Part shown: positions 1-9,686 of the stretch, in pieces
Layout of the letters: each line of letters begins with the position of its first letter
Numbering within the stretch: position 1 is the first letter of the stretch
Notes under the pieces: generated by a model
Told to the model about the DNA's origin: nothing
What the model saw: the letters and a program-made list of their open reading frames with translations, nothing else
Databases searched by the model: none
Assembly (NCBI RefSeq): GCF_033807715.1
Contig: NC_084597.1
Location: forward strand, 5,811,847 to 5,875,846
From: Cololabis saira
Lineage: Eukaryota > Chordata > Actinopteri > Beloniformes > Belonidae
DNA length: 64,000 bases
Reading direction: 5' to 3'
Program-made: the position numbers and the translations under genes

Positions 1-113
1 CAAAAGTCTGAAACTGAAAAAAAAAATTTAAACTGAAAAAAAAAGATTTGAAACTGAAAAAAAAGAAGTCAAACTGAAAAAAAAAGATCTGTAACTGAAA
101 AAAATTTGAAACT
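1..113. repeat. A-rich tandem repeat
   Basis: About six degenerate copies of a short unit, AAACTGAAAAAAA with GATTTG-like linkers, stand head to tail at the window edge. The array may continue outside the window. No coding potential is visible. Confidence 0.75.
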
Positions 114-606
114 GAAATTTTTTTGTTTTGATCTGGAGTGTACACTGTTTTACAAAAGACAAAATAGTGGAAACAGAACAACGAACAATAATATAAGTGT
201 CACACTTACAGGAATTATTTTTTAATTTTTCACTTATTTACATTTTTTGCTTACTTTGATTATTTCTTTGTCATTTTACATCTTCATTTTTATCTTGTTT
301 TTTTCCCCTTTTTATGGTAATTTTTTCAGTTATTTTATTCATTCAGTCTACTTTATTTTATTTCAGTAGATTCATTTTTTGATGGGCCATATTTCTCATT
401 CAGCATTCTTTTGCTTTCCTACTAACTACCAATTGTTCAATTATCATTTTCACTTAATTTCAATTTTATTGCATTTCCTTTTCCTTGGTTGAGCACAATT
501 TACATTTTCACGTCTTTATTAAATTTCATCACCATTGCTTTTCCTCGTTTTAAGTAAATTATCATTTTGAAGTCAATTTTCATTTCATTTCCGGAAAACA
601 CGAACG
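114..606. other. AT-rich noncoding stretch
   Basis: T-rich sequence with many TTTCATTT and TTATTT runs. I see no open frame, terminal repeat or RNA gene in it. It leads into the retroviral integrase relic that begins at 607. Confidence 0.5.
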
Positions 607-759
607 ATGGCAAAGTGGGTTGAAGCCATTCCCACAAGAAAAGAGGACGCGGAAACGGTTGTAAAATGGCTGAATAATGAATTAATACCCAGGTATGGCA
701 TTGCCACAGTTATCAGATCAGTTAACGGTAGTCAATTCACTAGGCTTTGTTTGATTTAG
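607..759 (+). pseudogene. Endogenous retrovirus integrase core fragment
   Basis: A 50-codon frame opens with MAKWVEAIPTRKEDAE and runs through WLNNELIPRYGI to a GSQFT block before a TAG stop. This is the pattern of the middle of a retroviral integrase catalytic core, which joins viral DNA to the host chromosome. The second acidic catalytic position, normally Asp before Asn-Gly, reads Val here (SVNG), so the core would be inactive. Neither the zinc-binding N-terminus nor the last catalytic Glu region is present, and no LTR was recognised nearby. It is an old isolated fragment. A gypsy-type origin is less likely but cannot be excluded. Confidence 0.75.
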
Positions 760-1601
760 TTCGACCTAAATAAACCACAATTGTCTTCACGTGTCAGTTC
801 TCCTGGTATCATTTCCTCAAACCTGGGTCACATTCTTGTTAGTTCGTAACACCCTACCTTTAACATTTTCTGTGACGGGGTTGATGTTGTGTAATAAAAA
901 TGATGGCAAGCCCATTTATTGTTAGTGATGGCTTTATTACAGGGAATACTTTCAGATGAAGGTGCTAATCTAAGATGTAAATGAATCAATCTGTGGTGCG
1001 TGCTCACACTGAGGACGATGTTCCTAAAAAGACACGAAAGTTTCCCAAACTGAACCCCCTGACAATCCACAGTACCCACCACTGGGCACTACTGAACTGA
1101 ATTGAATGTTTAGTGTTTACATCACCTAGAAAACCAGCATGACAGCATAATGAAGTATGGGACACGCCGAGGTCAGCAACCTTGAATACCGCTTTCGACA
1201 CAGGTTAAGCCTCCATTGAACTAAAGGGATACAAGTGGATTAGATACTCGCCTCTTTATTGCCTAGCGAAGAGTTAATGTGCCTTATTGATGGACTGACC
1301 ATTTAATCAAAGTACATTGCAGAAATGAGCATGTATGATATCTATAAGTATGACAAAAGGTGTACACTTGTGTTACATACCCCAGCTCGTCAGGGGAACG
1401 GGGTTTGCAAGCATTAATACCAAAACAAATCCTATAAAATATTAAAGGTATTTATTTTAGTTTGTTTTTGTGTCATAAGTTAACAGAATGAAAATAAAGT
1501 AACTGAAGCCAACCTCCCACAAAGTAACATAATATAAAGGCACACAACTACATCAAAATTAGTGGAGGTTAAAAAGTCTGATATAACAAAATTAATTCAC
1601 C
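760..1601. other. Noncoding, nothing recognised
   Basis: AT-rich sequence without a convincing open frame. Short frames at 828-1201 on the minus strand show no family motif. Only the right edge is explained, by the LINE 3' end that starts at about 1602. Confidence 0.4.
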
Positions 1602-2430
1602 AAATGTAGATTTGGAGGGCGGGCGTTCTGCTATCAGGCACCATTACTTTGGAACCAACTTCCAATCTGGGTTAAGGATGCTGACACCACCTCCACCTTT
1701 AAAACTAAACTTAAAACATTTCTGTTTAGTAAAGCCTATAGTTAGTGTTTAGTAAACCTCTAGCTGGTGTTGGTAAATCTCTACGTAGTGTAAACTCTAG
1801 TGTGTTAGAGTCGCTCCTGTAGTTTCTTGTACTGCCCCCCCCCCCCCCCTTCTCTTCTCTTTTTTCTCTTTTGTCCATGTTGCAGCATCCTCTGCCGGTG
1901 GCGAAGAGCATCTCTGAATGCAAAACACCGGATCCTGCAGCGTGGGAGTGAGAGGGGCAGGGTAACGGCCCGGGCAGGCGGGGGAGAGATTTGTCCGTCA
2001 AGACTCCTCTCCCTGGCCCTGCCCCTTCTCAAACCTTTCCCCGACCCTGCACCCCAACCTGGGACTTGCTGATTGGGCCGGAGCTTTGGGAGCTGCATGC
2101 TGGCCTGCGGTCCCCACCCCCGGTCATCCCGTTGCTGCTTCCACCTGCCTGCTGTGCTGTTGACGTCCCTGACCCACCAGTCTGGCCCTCGGCAGGAGGG
2201 TCCCCCCTTATGATCCTGGTCCTGCTCAAGGTTTCTTCCTCCTAAAGGGGAGTTTTTCCTTGCCACTGTTTGGCTTAAGGTTTTTCTCCCACTAGGGGAG
2301 TTTTTACCTACCATTGTTTATGTAATAACTGCTCGGGGGTCACGTTCTGGGTATGGGTCTTTGTAAAGCGTCTAGAGACAAGTTTTGTTGTATTAGACGC
2401 TATATAAATTTGAATTGAATTGAAATTGAA
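1602..2430 (+). mobile_element. CR1/L2-group LINE, 3' end, copy 1
   Basis: The 5' part encodes the last residues of a LINE ORF2: GGRAFCYQAPLLWNQLP, then FKTKLKTFLFSKAYS and a stop near 1744. The LWNxLP block followed by FKxxLKxxLF is the usual C-terminus of CR1/L2/Rex1-group reverse transcriptases. A 3' UTR of about 690 bp follows, with a run of about 16 C at 1835-1850, and ends in GCTATATAAATTTGAATTG repeats, a tail typical of this group. Copy 2 at 3446-4446 matches it closely and a third tail lies at 63,322-63,462. The copy is 5' truncated. Confidence 0.8.
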
Positions 2431-3009
2431 CTACCAAGTTTGCAAACACAAACAAATAGTGGCAAGCTGGGCAGGCTACACACGGCTGCCCTGACTCATT
2501 CTCAGGCAGCTCCTCAAATAGAGCTGGCAATCGGGCACCAGCTGCAGAAGAAGAGGAAGCGGCCAATCCTGGTCCGGGGATGGTACAGTCAGCCAACCAG
2601 GAACAGAGCAGCACAGCCAGTCATCACTGAGCACCCACACAGCTATCCAACGGCCTGAATGGGAGTTGTAGTTAGTGGCTGTGGGATGTAACACTTCCCC
2701 CCTCAAGACACAAACCCAAAAGGGGTTTGTGTTACCTCAGACACCAAGCCAAACAAACATGTACAGTTAAGGGATTGTCAAAAAAGGGAAAATAAGATAT
2801 CTTTCCATTTTGTTTTGAGCTTGAATGTGAAAGTCTGACGCTCCTCAGCTCTCAGAACGAAAAAACGCCTCAAACCAACAAACGTTAAATTCCATCTTAC
2901 AACTACAGGTCAGATCTGACGGTACAACACACCTGCGCCTCCATAAGGACATCGGTCATATGTCTAAACGAGCGTGGCAAAGGGTGTAATGTCATCCCTG
3001 CTTTTACAG
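2431..3009. other. Unassigned sequence between LINE and inppl1 relic
   Basis: Moderate-GC sequence without a recognised gene. A C-rich block, ACACTTCCCCCCTCAAGAC, near 2690 could be the polypurine-tract side of a minus-strand LTR element, but no LTR pair was found. Part may derive from sequence that followed the inppl1 copy. Confidence 0.35.
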
Positions 3010-3411
3010 CCAAGAGTTATTTGTAGTGATGCTTTTCTTCCTCAGTGATGTCACTGAGGAACTCCAGGTCGTCCCAGCCGTTGTGCAGAAGGCCCTGCTC
3101 ATACCTCTCCAGGCCCAGTCTCCGTAGCCACTCCTCGACTGAAGATTCGCCCACAGACAAAGATGAACTACTGCTGCCCCAAAGTGCTTCCTCTGGCATG
3201 TCCTCTGCAATACTCTCCGTGATGGGGTTTCTGGGTGGGAAGGTGCGGCAGGCGTCCAGACCTAAACCCATTGGCTGCCCACGAAGAGGCGGAGGTGCTG
3301 ATGGTGCACGAGGAGGCTGTCCAGGAAATTCACTCTCACTCAGGGTCTTTGCCATCTGGAGCACGAAGCACGACTGATCGTCCAACGCTCCTGCTCCGAC
3401 ACCTCCTCGCC
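3010..3411 (-). pseudogene. inppl1: inppl1 (SHIP2) relic, C-terminal SAM segment
   Basis: The minus strand reads DDQSCFVLQMAKTLSE, then ITESIAEDMPEEA, then a SAM domain start VEEWLRRLGLERYEQGL followed by NGWDDLEFLSDITEE. This order and wording match the C-terminus of SHIP2, the SH2-domain inositol 5-phosphatase that removes the 5-phosphate of PI(3,4,5)P3. After SDITEE the frame departs from the family and stops at about 3010; the second half of the SAM domain is missing and no GT donor stands at the break. A TTTTAG at 3412-3417 on the minus strand could be an old acceptor, but the frame also continues upstream to the LINE. The catalytic domain that should precede this segment is absent from the window. 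Confidence 0.88.
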
Positions 3412-3445
3412 TAAAACCGTCACGAGTACTGACAGGAATCAGCAG

Positions 3446-4446
3446 GAGAGACCACGTCTCTCCAGTAATAGCGTCGCTCCATTGGTTACCCGTAAAATTC
3501 AGAATCCAATTTAAAATTTTATTACTTGCATATAAAGCCCAAAACGGCTTAGCTCTGCATTATTTGCAAGACCTGATAGTGCCTTATGTTCCTGGCAGAG
3601 CTCTCCGTTCTCAGAGTGCAGGTTTACTCGTAGTTCCTAGAGTATCTAAATGTAGATTTGGAGGGCGGGCGTTCTGCCATCAGGCACCATTACTATGGAA
3701 CCAACTTCCAATCTGGGTTAAGGAGGCTGACACCACCTCCACCTTTAAAACTAAACTTAAAACCTTTCTGTTTAGTAAAGCCTATAGTTAGTGTTTAGTA
3801 AACCTCTAGCTGGTGTTGGTAAATCTCTAGGTAGTGTAAACTTTAGTGTGTCAGAGTCGCTCCTGTAGTTTCTTGTGCTGGTCCCCCCTTCTCCTCCCTT
3901 TTCTCTCTTTTGTCCATGTTGCAGCATCCTCTGCCGGACACCGGAACCTGCAGTGTGGGAGTGAGGGGGGCAGGGTAACGGCCCCTTTTGGGCGGGGGCG
4001 AAGGTTCGTCTCTCAAGACTCCTCTCCCTGGCCCTGCCCCTTTTCAACCTTTCCCCGACCCTGCACCCCAACCTGGGACTTGATGATTGGGCCGGAGCTT
4101 CGGGAGCTGCATGCTGGCCTGCGGTCCCCACCCCTGGTCATCCCGTTGCTGCTTCCACCTGCCTGCTTTGCTGCTGACGTCCCTGACCCCCAGTCTGGCC
4201 TTCGGCAGGAGGGTCCCCCCTTATGATCCTGGTCCTGCTCAAGGTTTCTTCCTCCTAAAGGGGAGTTTTTCTTGCCACTGTTTGGCTTAAGGTTTTTCTC
4301 CCACTAGGGGAGTTTTTACCTGCCATTGTTAATGTAATAACTGCTCGGGGGTCATGTTCTGGGTATGGGTCTCTGGAAAGCGTCTAGAGACAACTTTTGT
4401 TGTATTAGACGCTATATAAATAAAATTGAATTGAATTGAATTGAAC
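3446..4446 (+). mobile_element. CR1/L2-group LINE, 3' end, copy 2
   Basis: From about 3469 the plus strand encodes LHWLPVKFRIQFKILLL, then YLQDLIVPYVPGRALRSQ and, as in copy 1, LLWNQLPIWVKEADTTS, ending at 3791. This is the thumb-to-C-terminal region of a CR1/L2-group ORF2 followed by the same 3' UTR and a GAATTGAATTGAATTG tail. It lies between the SAM segment and the SH2/proline-rich segment of the inppl1 relic, where about 950 residues of SHIP2 are missing. No clear target duplication was found, so insertion and deletion may have gone together. Confidence 0.82.
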
Positions 4447-4734
4447 TGAGTGGCCCCCCAGGACCGGCTGGCGGGATCCTTCAGGTATTCATGAGAAATG
4501 GTGCTCAGGCCATTAGCTGAAGGAGTGCTCTCCGTGGGTGTGTTTGGCCCAGGGGGAGTGGAGGTGGAGGCAGAGCGAGGGGTGGGGGGTGGCTTCTCAT
4601 CCTCTGCGTCTGAATAGTCCCTGCCGTCTCCTCTCGCTCTACAGGGTAAAGCAGGGTGGTGACCAGACCCTGACTGGGCTGCAGGTACAGCGACACCAAC
4701 TCTGGCAATGTTTTGAATCGCTTGGGCTGTAGAC
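4447..4734 (-). pseudogene. inppl1: inppl1 (SHIP2) relic, SH2 end and acidic/proline-rich segment
   Basis: Reading leftwards from 4734, the minus strand gives PKRFKTLPELVSLYLQPSQG and LVTTLLYPVERE, the second half of the SHIP2 SH2 domain. One reading frame over, it continues as GRDYSDAEDEKPP, a proline/serine/threonine linker, then NGLSTISHEYLK, the conserved region after the SH2 domain. The change of frame after PVERE is an indel. After HEYLK the sequence departs from SHIP2 and runs into the LINE tail. The first 8 bases (4727-4734, GTCTACAG on the minus strand) are one side of the hAT target duplication. Confidence 0.9.
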
Positions 4735-5833
4735 TAGGGCTGCAACTAACGACTATTTTAATAGTCGACTAGTCACCGACTATTGAAACGATTAGTTGAC
4801 TAATCGGATAATTAGTAATTTTTTTTTAAATTTAGTATGAGGTTGCATTAATTATGTGGCAAATGATAATAAACACAAGAAAGATGGCACTAGAGCCCTG
4901 CTATAGCGGGACTGTTTTCTTCATCCTGCTCCCGCTGAATTTCTGACCATTACCGCCCGCAACGTGTGTTCCACTCCCGCCCCTCCCGCAAAACTCTGAG
5001 AATTCATGCCCGCACGGCGCACAATAAAGATGCATGGTTTTAGTGTCTTCTCCCGTCCCGCAACAGAAATGTACAGACAAATCTATCTGATTTAATGTTA
5101 ACATGATCATTGTGGAGTTTGATGGATAATTGACAGTTCATAGGCTCCTGACTGAAAGTTAGATGCAAATCCATCATTGACATGTTCGCACAAGCCTTTT
5201 TTCGCTTTTCGCGCTGCATCAATTATAATTGAGGTTATAGCAACGAGAGTAGGCTGTGAGTGGCTCAAATAATACTAATAAATGACATAAAATAAACAAA
5301 GTTAAGAATTAAACGAATTAATTTAATAAATGAATCGCTTGGCCATCACATTGCTGTGGAGGGAGAGACTGTTGCTGACCGACTGCGTCCCAAGATGCTC
5401 CACAGACACTAAACGCAGTTTCTCCAGATATCTGACTTAATTTAATTTAAAATACTTTTGTCAGGCACAGTCAGGCATAACGTTAAAGCTTTCTTTTAAA
5501 GCCAAAATACGCTTAATATCTTACCAAGGCGGGTCCGTTTCGTTCAACACTCCGACGTGCATTTTCAAATGCACTACCGACGTGCTCCGTGATGAGGAAG
5601 GTCGGCTTTGCAAACCTTGCAAGTCATCTTTTTATTCGGGGTATCCAGGTTAAAATGCTCCCAAACTTTTTTAAGTTTTATTACCCGCAGCTGTGCTCAG
5701 ACGCTGTCGTGCATGCATGACTCGGCAGAGATTGTATTGAAGTGAGACGCCTCACTCCATTGGAAAAACACGTCTGGCGACAATTGTCGACAATGGAATT
5801 CATTGTTGACAACGTTGAAGAATCGTTGTACTA
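4735..5833. mobile_element. hAT transposon, TAGGGCTGCAACTAAC family, copy 1
   Basis: The left terminus TAGGGCTGCAACTAACGA and the paired GTCGACTAGT/ACTAATCG subterminal motifs match the complete copy at 59,980-61,165. The right terminus is worn (AATCGTTGTACTA). The flanks CTGTAGAC (4727-4734) and CTGTACAC (5834-5841) are an 8-bp target duplication with 7 of 8 bases equal, as expected for hAT elements. The minus strand near 5570-5670 still encodes a BED zinc-finger start (VWEHFNLDTPNKKMTCKVCK). The rest of the transposase is gone. It interrupts the SH2 coding region of the inppl1 relic. Confidence 0.88.
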
Positions 5834-6041
5834 CTGTACACCCTGAGACGTGTGGACATGCTAGTGAAACAGTACATGCCCTGTTGACGCTCTCGCTGTC
5901 GCGCACCAGAAAGCTGCCGTCCTTGCCGGCTCTGGCCAGTAGCTACTCGGCTGCAGCTCGGCTGAGGTCCCGGTGATACAACATCAGCGGCGAGGGCCCC
6001 AGCGGAGAAACCCCTCCACCTCCACCTCCTCCCCCGGCCAT
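5834..6041 (-). pseudogene. inppl1: inppl1 (SHIP2) relic, N-terminal SH2 segment
   Basis: An ATG at 6041 opens a glycine run, then LYHRDLSRAAAE, a TAG stop at 5945-5943, LLARAGKDGSFLVRDSESV and, after a deletion with frameshift, TSQGVQ at the hAT boundary. This is the start of the SHIP2 SH2 domain; FLVR carries the phosphotyrosine-binding Arg. The TAG replaces a Glu of the family. The strand between SESV and TSQG should hold about 30 residues but only about 11 codons remain. When the hAT element is removed, TSQGVQ joins PKRFKTL without an intron. About 60 bp of likely 5' UTR continues to 6100. Premature stop, deletion and frameshift make it a pseudogene. Confidence 0.9.
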
Positions 6042-6106
6042 GGCCACAGCCCTTCAAACCGGGTTTTCCCTCAAAGTGCTTCCTGCCTCTCCAAAAAACT
6101 CCAAAA

Positions 6107-6170
6107 AAGGAAGGAAGGAAGGAAGGAAGGAAGGAAGGAAGGAAGGAAGGAAGGAAGGAAATGAGTCTGA

Positions 6171-6260
<90 letters not shown>

Positions 6261-6426
6261 AATTCCTGTTGATACGTTTTTGTGTAACAAACATGGTGGA
6301 TCTGAGAGTGAGATAGATTTATAGTTAAAAAGGTGGAGTTGAATTAGTATTTTTTTTATCCTCATTTTTATCGTTATCGGGATAAATTATCGTGATACAT
6401 TTTTTAGTCCATACCGCCCATCCCTA
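6107..6426 (-). mobile_element. MITE-A, partial copy with GGAA/GAAA array
   Basis: GGAA (6107-6160) and GAAA (6168-6257) arrays are followed by the reverse complement of the MITE-A 5' end, closing with CCGCCCATCCCTA at 6426. Between array and terminus stands GATAAATTCCTGTTGAT, the complement of the internal direct repeat of this family. The half with the CGCCCATTCCTA end is missing; the array abuts the 5' UTR of the inppl1 relic. Confidence 0.8.
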
Positions 6427-6874
6427 CCAGTCAGCCCCACGGAAATCAGGCTGTGTAAATCTCCGTCCTCGTGTTGTGGGCTTATAAAAACCCTCTTTCC
6501 TTTCAAAAGATCTGTTGATATGCATCCATTTATACTCCCTGTGGCTGTAGCTCAGCTTTGCTCAGCCAGAAACCAAACACGCTGTGACAACCATTATTGG
6601 AGTTTCCGTATCAACAGCACATAGGGTTGGGTTTTTTTTCCAGGAAATCTGCACTCTACCCGAGCAGCTCATACAGGTTTCAGGAACTGTAGCACTGTGC
6701 AGCTTTTCTAAGAAAAAAATAAATGACTAATATGTGCCTGTTTGTCAACCACCATGTACCCGATTACTCATAAGTGGAAGAGTGTGTAAAGCTCATGTTG
6801 CCCCGCGAAGCTACACAGGGATGGATATAATTGTTGTTCACTAATGGGGGGAAAAAACTAAAATAAGACAAAAT
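6427..6874. other. Noncoding, nothing recognised
   Basis: Ordinary AT-rich sequence between MITE-A and the next repeat. No open frame or repeat boundary is supported. Confidence 0.4.
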
Positions 6875-7673
6875 TAAAGCTGCAAGCAGGGATGAACGGG
6901 CAATTTTCACCCATAAAGATCAAGGACTCTTTATGTCAAACCATTCAAAAAATATTGCAGAAAACTATCAGATATCGACCAATCAGAAGAAGGGGCGGGG
7001 CTAATTTGCACCAATTATGTTCAAGGACTCAAAACTGAGTCCGATGACACCACACACGAGTCTCTATGTCAAACCATTCAAAAGTTATGGCAGAAAGTAG
7101 GAACTATCAGATATGGACCAATCAGAAGAAGGGGGGGGGGGGCGCTTTTTGGCATCTATCGTCGCTACGGTAACGCTTTTGACTGAGAAAAGTAATGTGC
7201 GTCGTCGCGGGATGGAGACGCACATTTTGATGTATAACACACCTGGGTGCACGTTACGGTTCAGGCCGTATTAACTGCCGAAGGAATGGCATAAATTGCG
7301 CCAAAATTACACAATTAATTCAAAATGGCCGACTTCCTGTTCGGTTTCGGCCATGGCGCCAAAAGACTTTTCTTTAAGTTGCGACATGATACAGGTGTGT
7401 AGCGATTTCCGTGCATGTATGTCAAACCGTATTGTGGGGCTTGAGGCACAAAGTTTTCTAGGGGGCGCTGTTGAGCCATTTTGCTACGCCCATTAATGTA
7501 AACCATTAAATATCACATTTTTCGCCAGGCCTGACTTGGTGCAAAATTTGGTGACTTTTGGGGCACGTTTAGGGGGGCAAAAAGGCCCTCATTTCGTCAG
7601 AAGAAAAAGAAAGAATAAAGAAAAATTCCTACAGATACAATAGGGCCTTCGCACTGAAAGTGCTCGTGCCCTA
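6875..7673 (+). repeat. Dispersed repeat family H (GCTGCAAGCAGC start), copy 1
   Basis: Starts TAAAGCTGCAAGCAG and ends GCACTGAAAGTGCTCGTGCCCTA, with the family blocks AACCATTCAAAAGTTATGGC, GACCAATCAGAAGAAG and CCGACTTCCTGTTCGG between. Four other loci in the window carry the same family. The end has a short hairpin (GCACT/AGTGC) followed by CTAA, which resembles a Helitron 3' end, but no transposase is present, so the class is left open. Short open frames inside are conserved only because the DNA is. Confidence 0.8.
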
Positions 7674-8392
7674 AAAAGGGAGTGAGGTCTGAATAATGAT
7701 AATAAGAAAAAAACAACTTAAGTAATATTGTGGAAAATGGGTAAAAAATACACCAAATATCTGATCAGAGAGAAAGCCTCAACACTGATGTGTTTTAGTG
7801 CACATGATGTTGCATTTTAATTTCTGAGGTTTCACAAAAATACAACAAAGGAGTTTCTCTCTCGCCCTTCAGGACCAAATGCAATAATAACTGGAAAGCG
7901 TAGCCAGATGTATTATGAAGATAGTGCAATCCAGAAAATTACAAAAGGCATTAAGCGGATAAGACCAAAAATAAATACTGAATATAACAAAAGCAGAATT
8001 GTGTACCTCTGACAAAGTTAAATGAAATAATCATGCAGATGTCACAGATGAATTGCTTCTAAGATGGGCCTACGCCAAACTTGCTAAAATATTGATACGA
8101 TTCTTTGTGTAACTTTTAAAGTAATCTTGCTAATAGCTAAATAAACCAACCATATAATCTTTGGGGATCTACATTTTTCTTCTTTTTTTTCTCTCTCATA
8201 TTTGAATATGAGGCAGTTACATAAACGGATATATTCAGACTGCAATTGTTTTTCTAACACTAAAGCACTACATAGAAATTTGTGCAATATTTAGCTTATT
8301 CCAGAAAGATTTGTTTTTAGCCAAGACCACAACCTCCTTTGTAGAAAAGGACTGTGGTCCTTTGTCCCCCTCCTGTCCCAGACACAGGGGGC
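7674..8392. other. AT-rich noncoding stretch
   Basis: No gene or repeat boundary recognised. It lies downstream of the minus-strand SGNH-like fragment and could include its 3' UTR. Confidence 0.35.
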
Positions 8393-8830
8393 TCAGCAGT
8401 TTAACACTGTCATCCAATGCTGAAACATGGCTTCCGCTGTCTCACGTGTCCAGTGAATGTCATCTGGTTCAGTATTAAACTTCCCTTCTGGGAGAAGAGG
8501 TATGAAAAGCATATTCCTTTCAATGTATTCATTGAGTATCTGTAAATCCTCCTTTTCATCATCAGGAAGATTGGAGGAAAAATTCACCAGGGGAACATAG
8601 ATTTCTGCATAAGGAAACCTCTTCTTTGTGGACTTAATGGGTCCTTGAACATTTTTGACAGTAGTCTCCCATGACTTATTTTCCCTACATTTGATTCCAA
8701 ATGATAAGAGCACCTTCTCTACTAAAACACCTGAGAGTGGAACCGATTTCTCCATAACATCCTGTGTGTGTCGAAAATGGCTCCCAGGGAAACAGTCTAT
8801 CTGAAGGTCTTGTTGAAAAAATCTGGAAAA
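8393..8830 (-). CDS. SGNH/GDSL-hydrolase-like C-terminal fragment
   Basis: A 145-codon minus-strand frame starts behind a good acceptor (TTGCCTTTGCAG just above 8830) and ends at a TGA at 8393. It reads FSRFFQQDLQIDCFPGSHFR, later YAEIYVPLVNFS, LQILNEYIERNMLFIPLLPE and near the end EPDDIHWTRETAEAMFQHW. The DxxH arrangement in DDIHW close to the C-terminus is the catalytic Asp/His block of SGNH hydrolases. The N-terminal block with the nucleophile Ser is not visible. Similar domains occur in some LINE ORF1 and fish transposon proteins, so a transposon origin is more likely than a host enzyme. The acceptor lies in a LINE-tail repeat, which suggests the exon edge may be incidental. Function unproven. 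Confidence 0.45.
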   Translation of the reverse strand, partial: FSRFFQQDLQIDCFPGSHFRHTQDVMEKSVPLSGVLVEKVLLSFGIKCRENKSWETTVKNVQGPIKSTKKRFPYAEIYVPLVNFSSNLPDDEKEDLQILNEYIERNMLFIPLLPEGKFNTEPDDIHWTRETAEAMFQHWMTVLNC

Positions 8831-8833
8831 CTG

Positions 8834-8924
8834 CAAAGGCAAGGCAAGTTTATTTGTATAGCACAATTCAACACAAGGTAATTCAAAGTGGTTTACATCA
8901 ACATTAAAAGCGACAAGACACAAT
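8834..8924 (-). repeat. LINE-tail repeat T, reverse
   Basis: GGCAAGGCAAGTTTATTTG, then TATAGCACAATTCAACAC and AAAGCGACAAGACACAATT: the reverse complement of a CR1/L2-group 3' tail also present at 14,533-14,780 (plus strand) and 24,282-24,505 (minus strand). Family H copy 2 is inserted directly at its left end. Confidence 0.7.
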
Positions 8925-9686
8925 TAAAGCTGCAAGCAGCGATGAACGGGCCCTCGCACCCTTGTGCACGCTCAGGCTGCAGTGGAAGCTTGTATGACTT
9001 GCATGTAGATTCTTCAGGCCTGAACATTTAGCAGATGAAACCAGCCACGACTCTCTATCAAACCATTCAAAAGTTATGGCAGAAAATAGGGACTATAAAA
9101 TATCGGCCAATCAGAAGAAGGGTCGGGGCTAATTTGCACCAATTTTGTTCAAGGACCCAAAACCGAGTCCGATGACACCACCCACAAGTCTTTATGTCAA
9201 ACCATTCAAAAGTTATGGCAGAAAGTAGGAACTATCAAATATGGACCAATCAGATGAAGGGGGGTCGCGCTTTTTGGCGTCTATCGTCGCCACGGTAACA
9301 CTTTTGACTGAGAAAAGTAATACGCATCGTCGCAGGATGGAGACGCACATTTTGATTTATAACACACTTGGGTGCACGTTACGGTTCGGGCCGTATTAAT
9401 TGCCGAAGGAATGGCATAAATTGCGCCAAAATTACACAATTAATTCAAAATGGCCGACTTCCTGTTCGGTTTCGGCCATGGCGCCAAAAGACTTTTCTTT
9501 AAGTTGCGACATGATACAGGTGTGTAGCGATTTCCGTGCATGTATGTCAAACCGTATTGTGGGGCTTGAGGCACAAAGTTTTCTAGGGGGCGCTGTTGAG
9601 CCATTTTGCTACGCCCATTAATGTAAACCATTAAATATCACATTTTTCGCCAGGCCTGACTTGGTGCAAAATTTGGTGACTTTTGG
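8925..9686 (+). repeat. Dispersed repeat family H, copy 2, 3' truncated
   Basis: Starts TAAAGCTGCAAGCAGCGATG. From about 9385 it is almost identical to 7261-7560 of copy 1 for 300 bp, including a 66-residue chance frame that is the same in both. It stops at TTTTGGGGC, where the Tx1 LINE begins. Confidence 0.82.

Noticed and set aside
3010..3385. Functional last exon of inppl1
   Set aside because: The second half of the SAM domain is missing, no splice donor follows SDITEE, and the upstream segments contain a stop and frameshifts.
7296..9631. Conserved 63-73 residue frames in several places (MVCINGRG..., MRQNYTINSK...)
   Set aside because: They occur on both strands of repeat family H and change with indels; conservation is of DNA, not protein.
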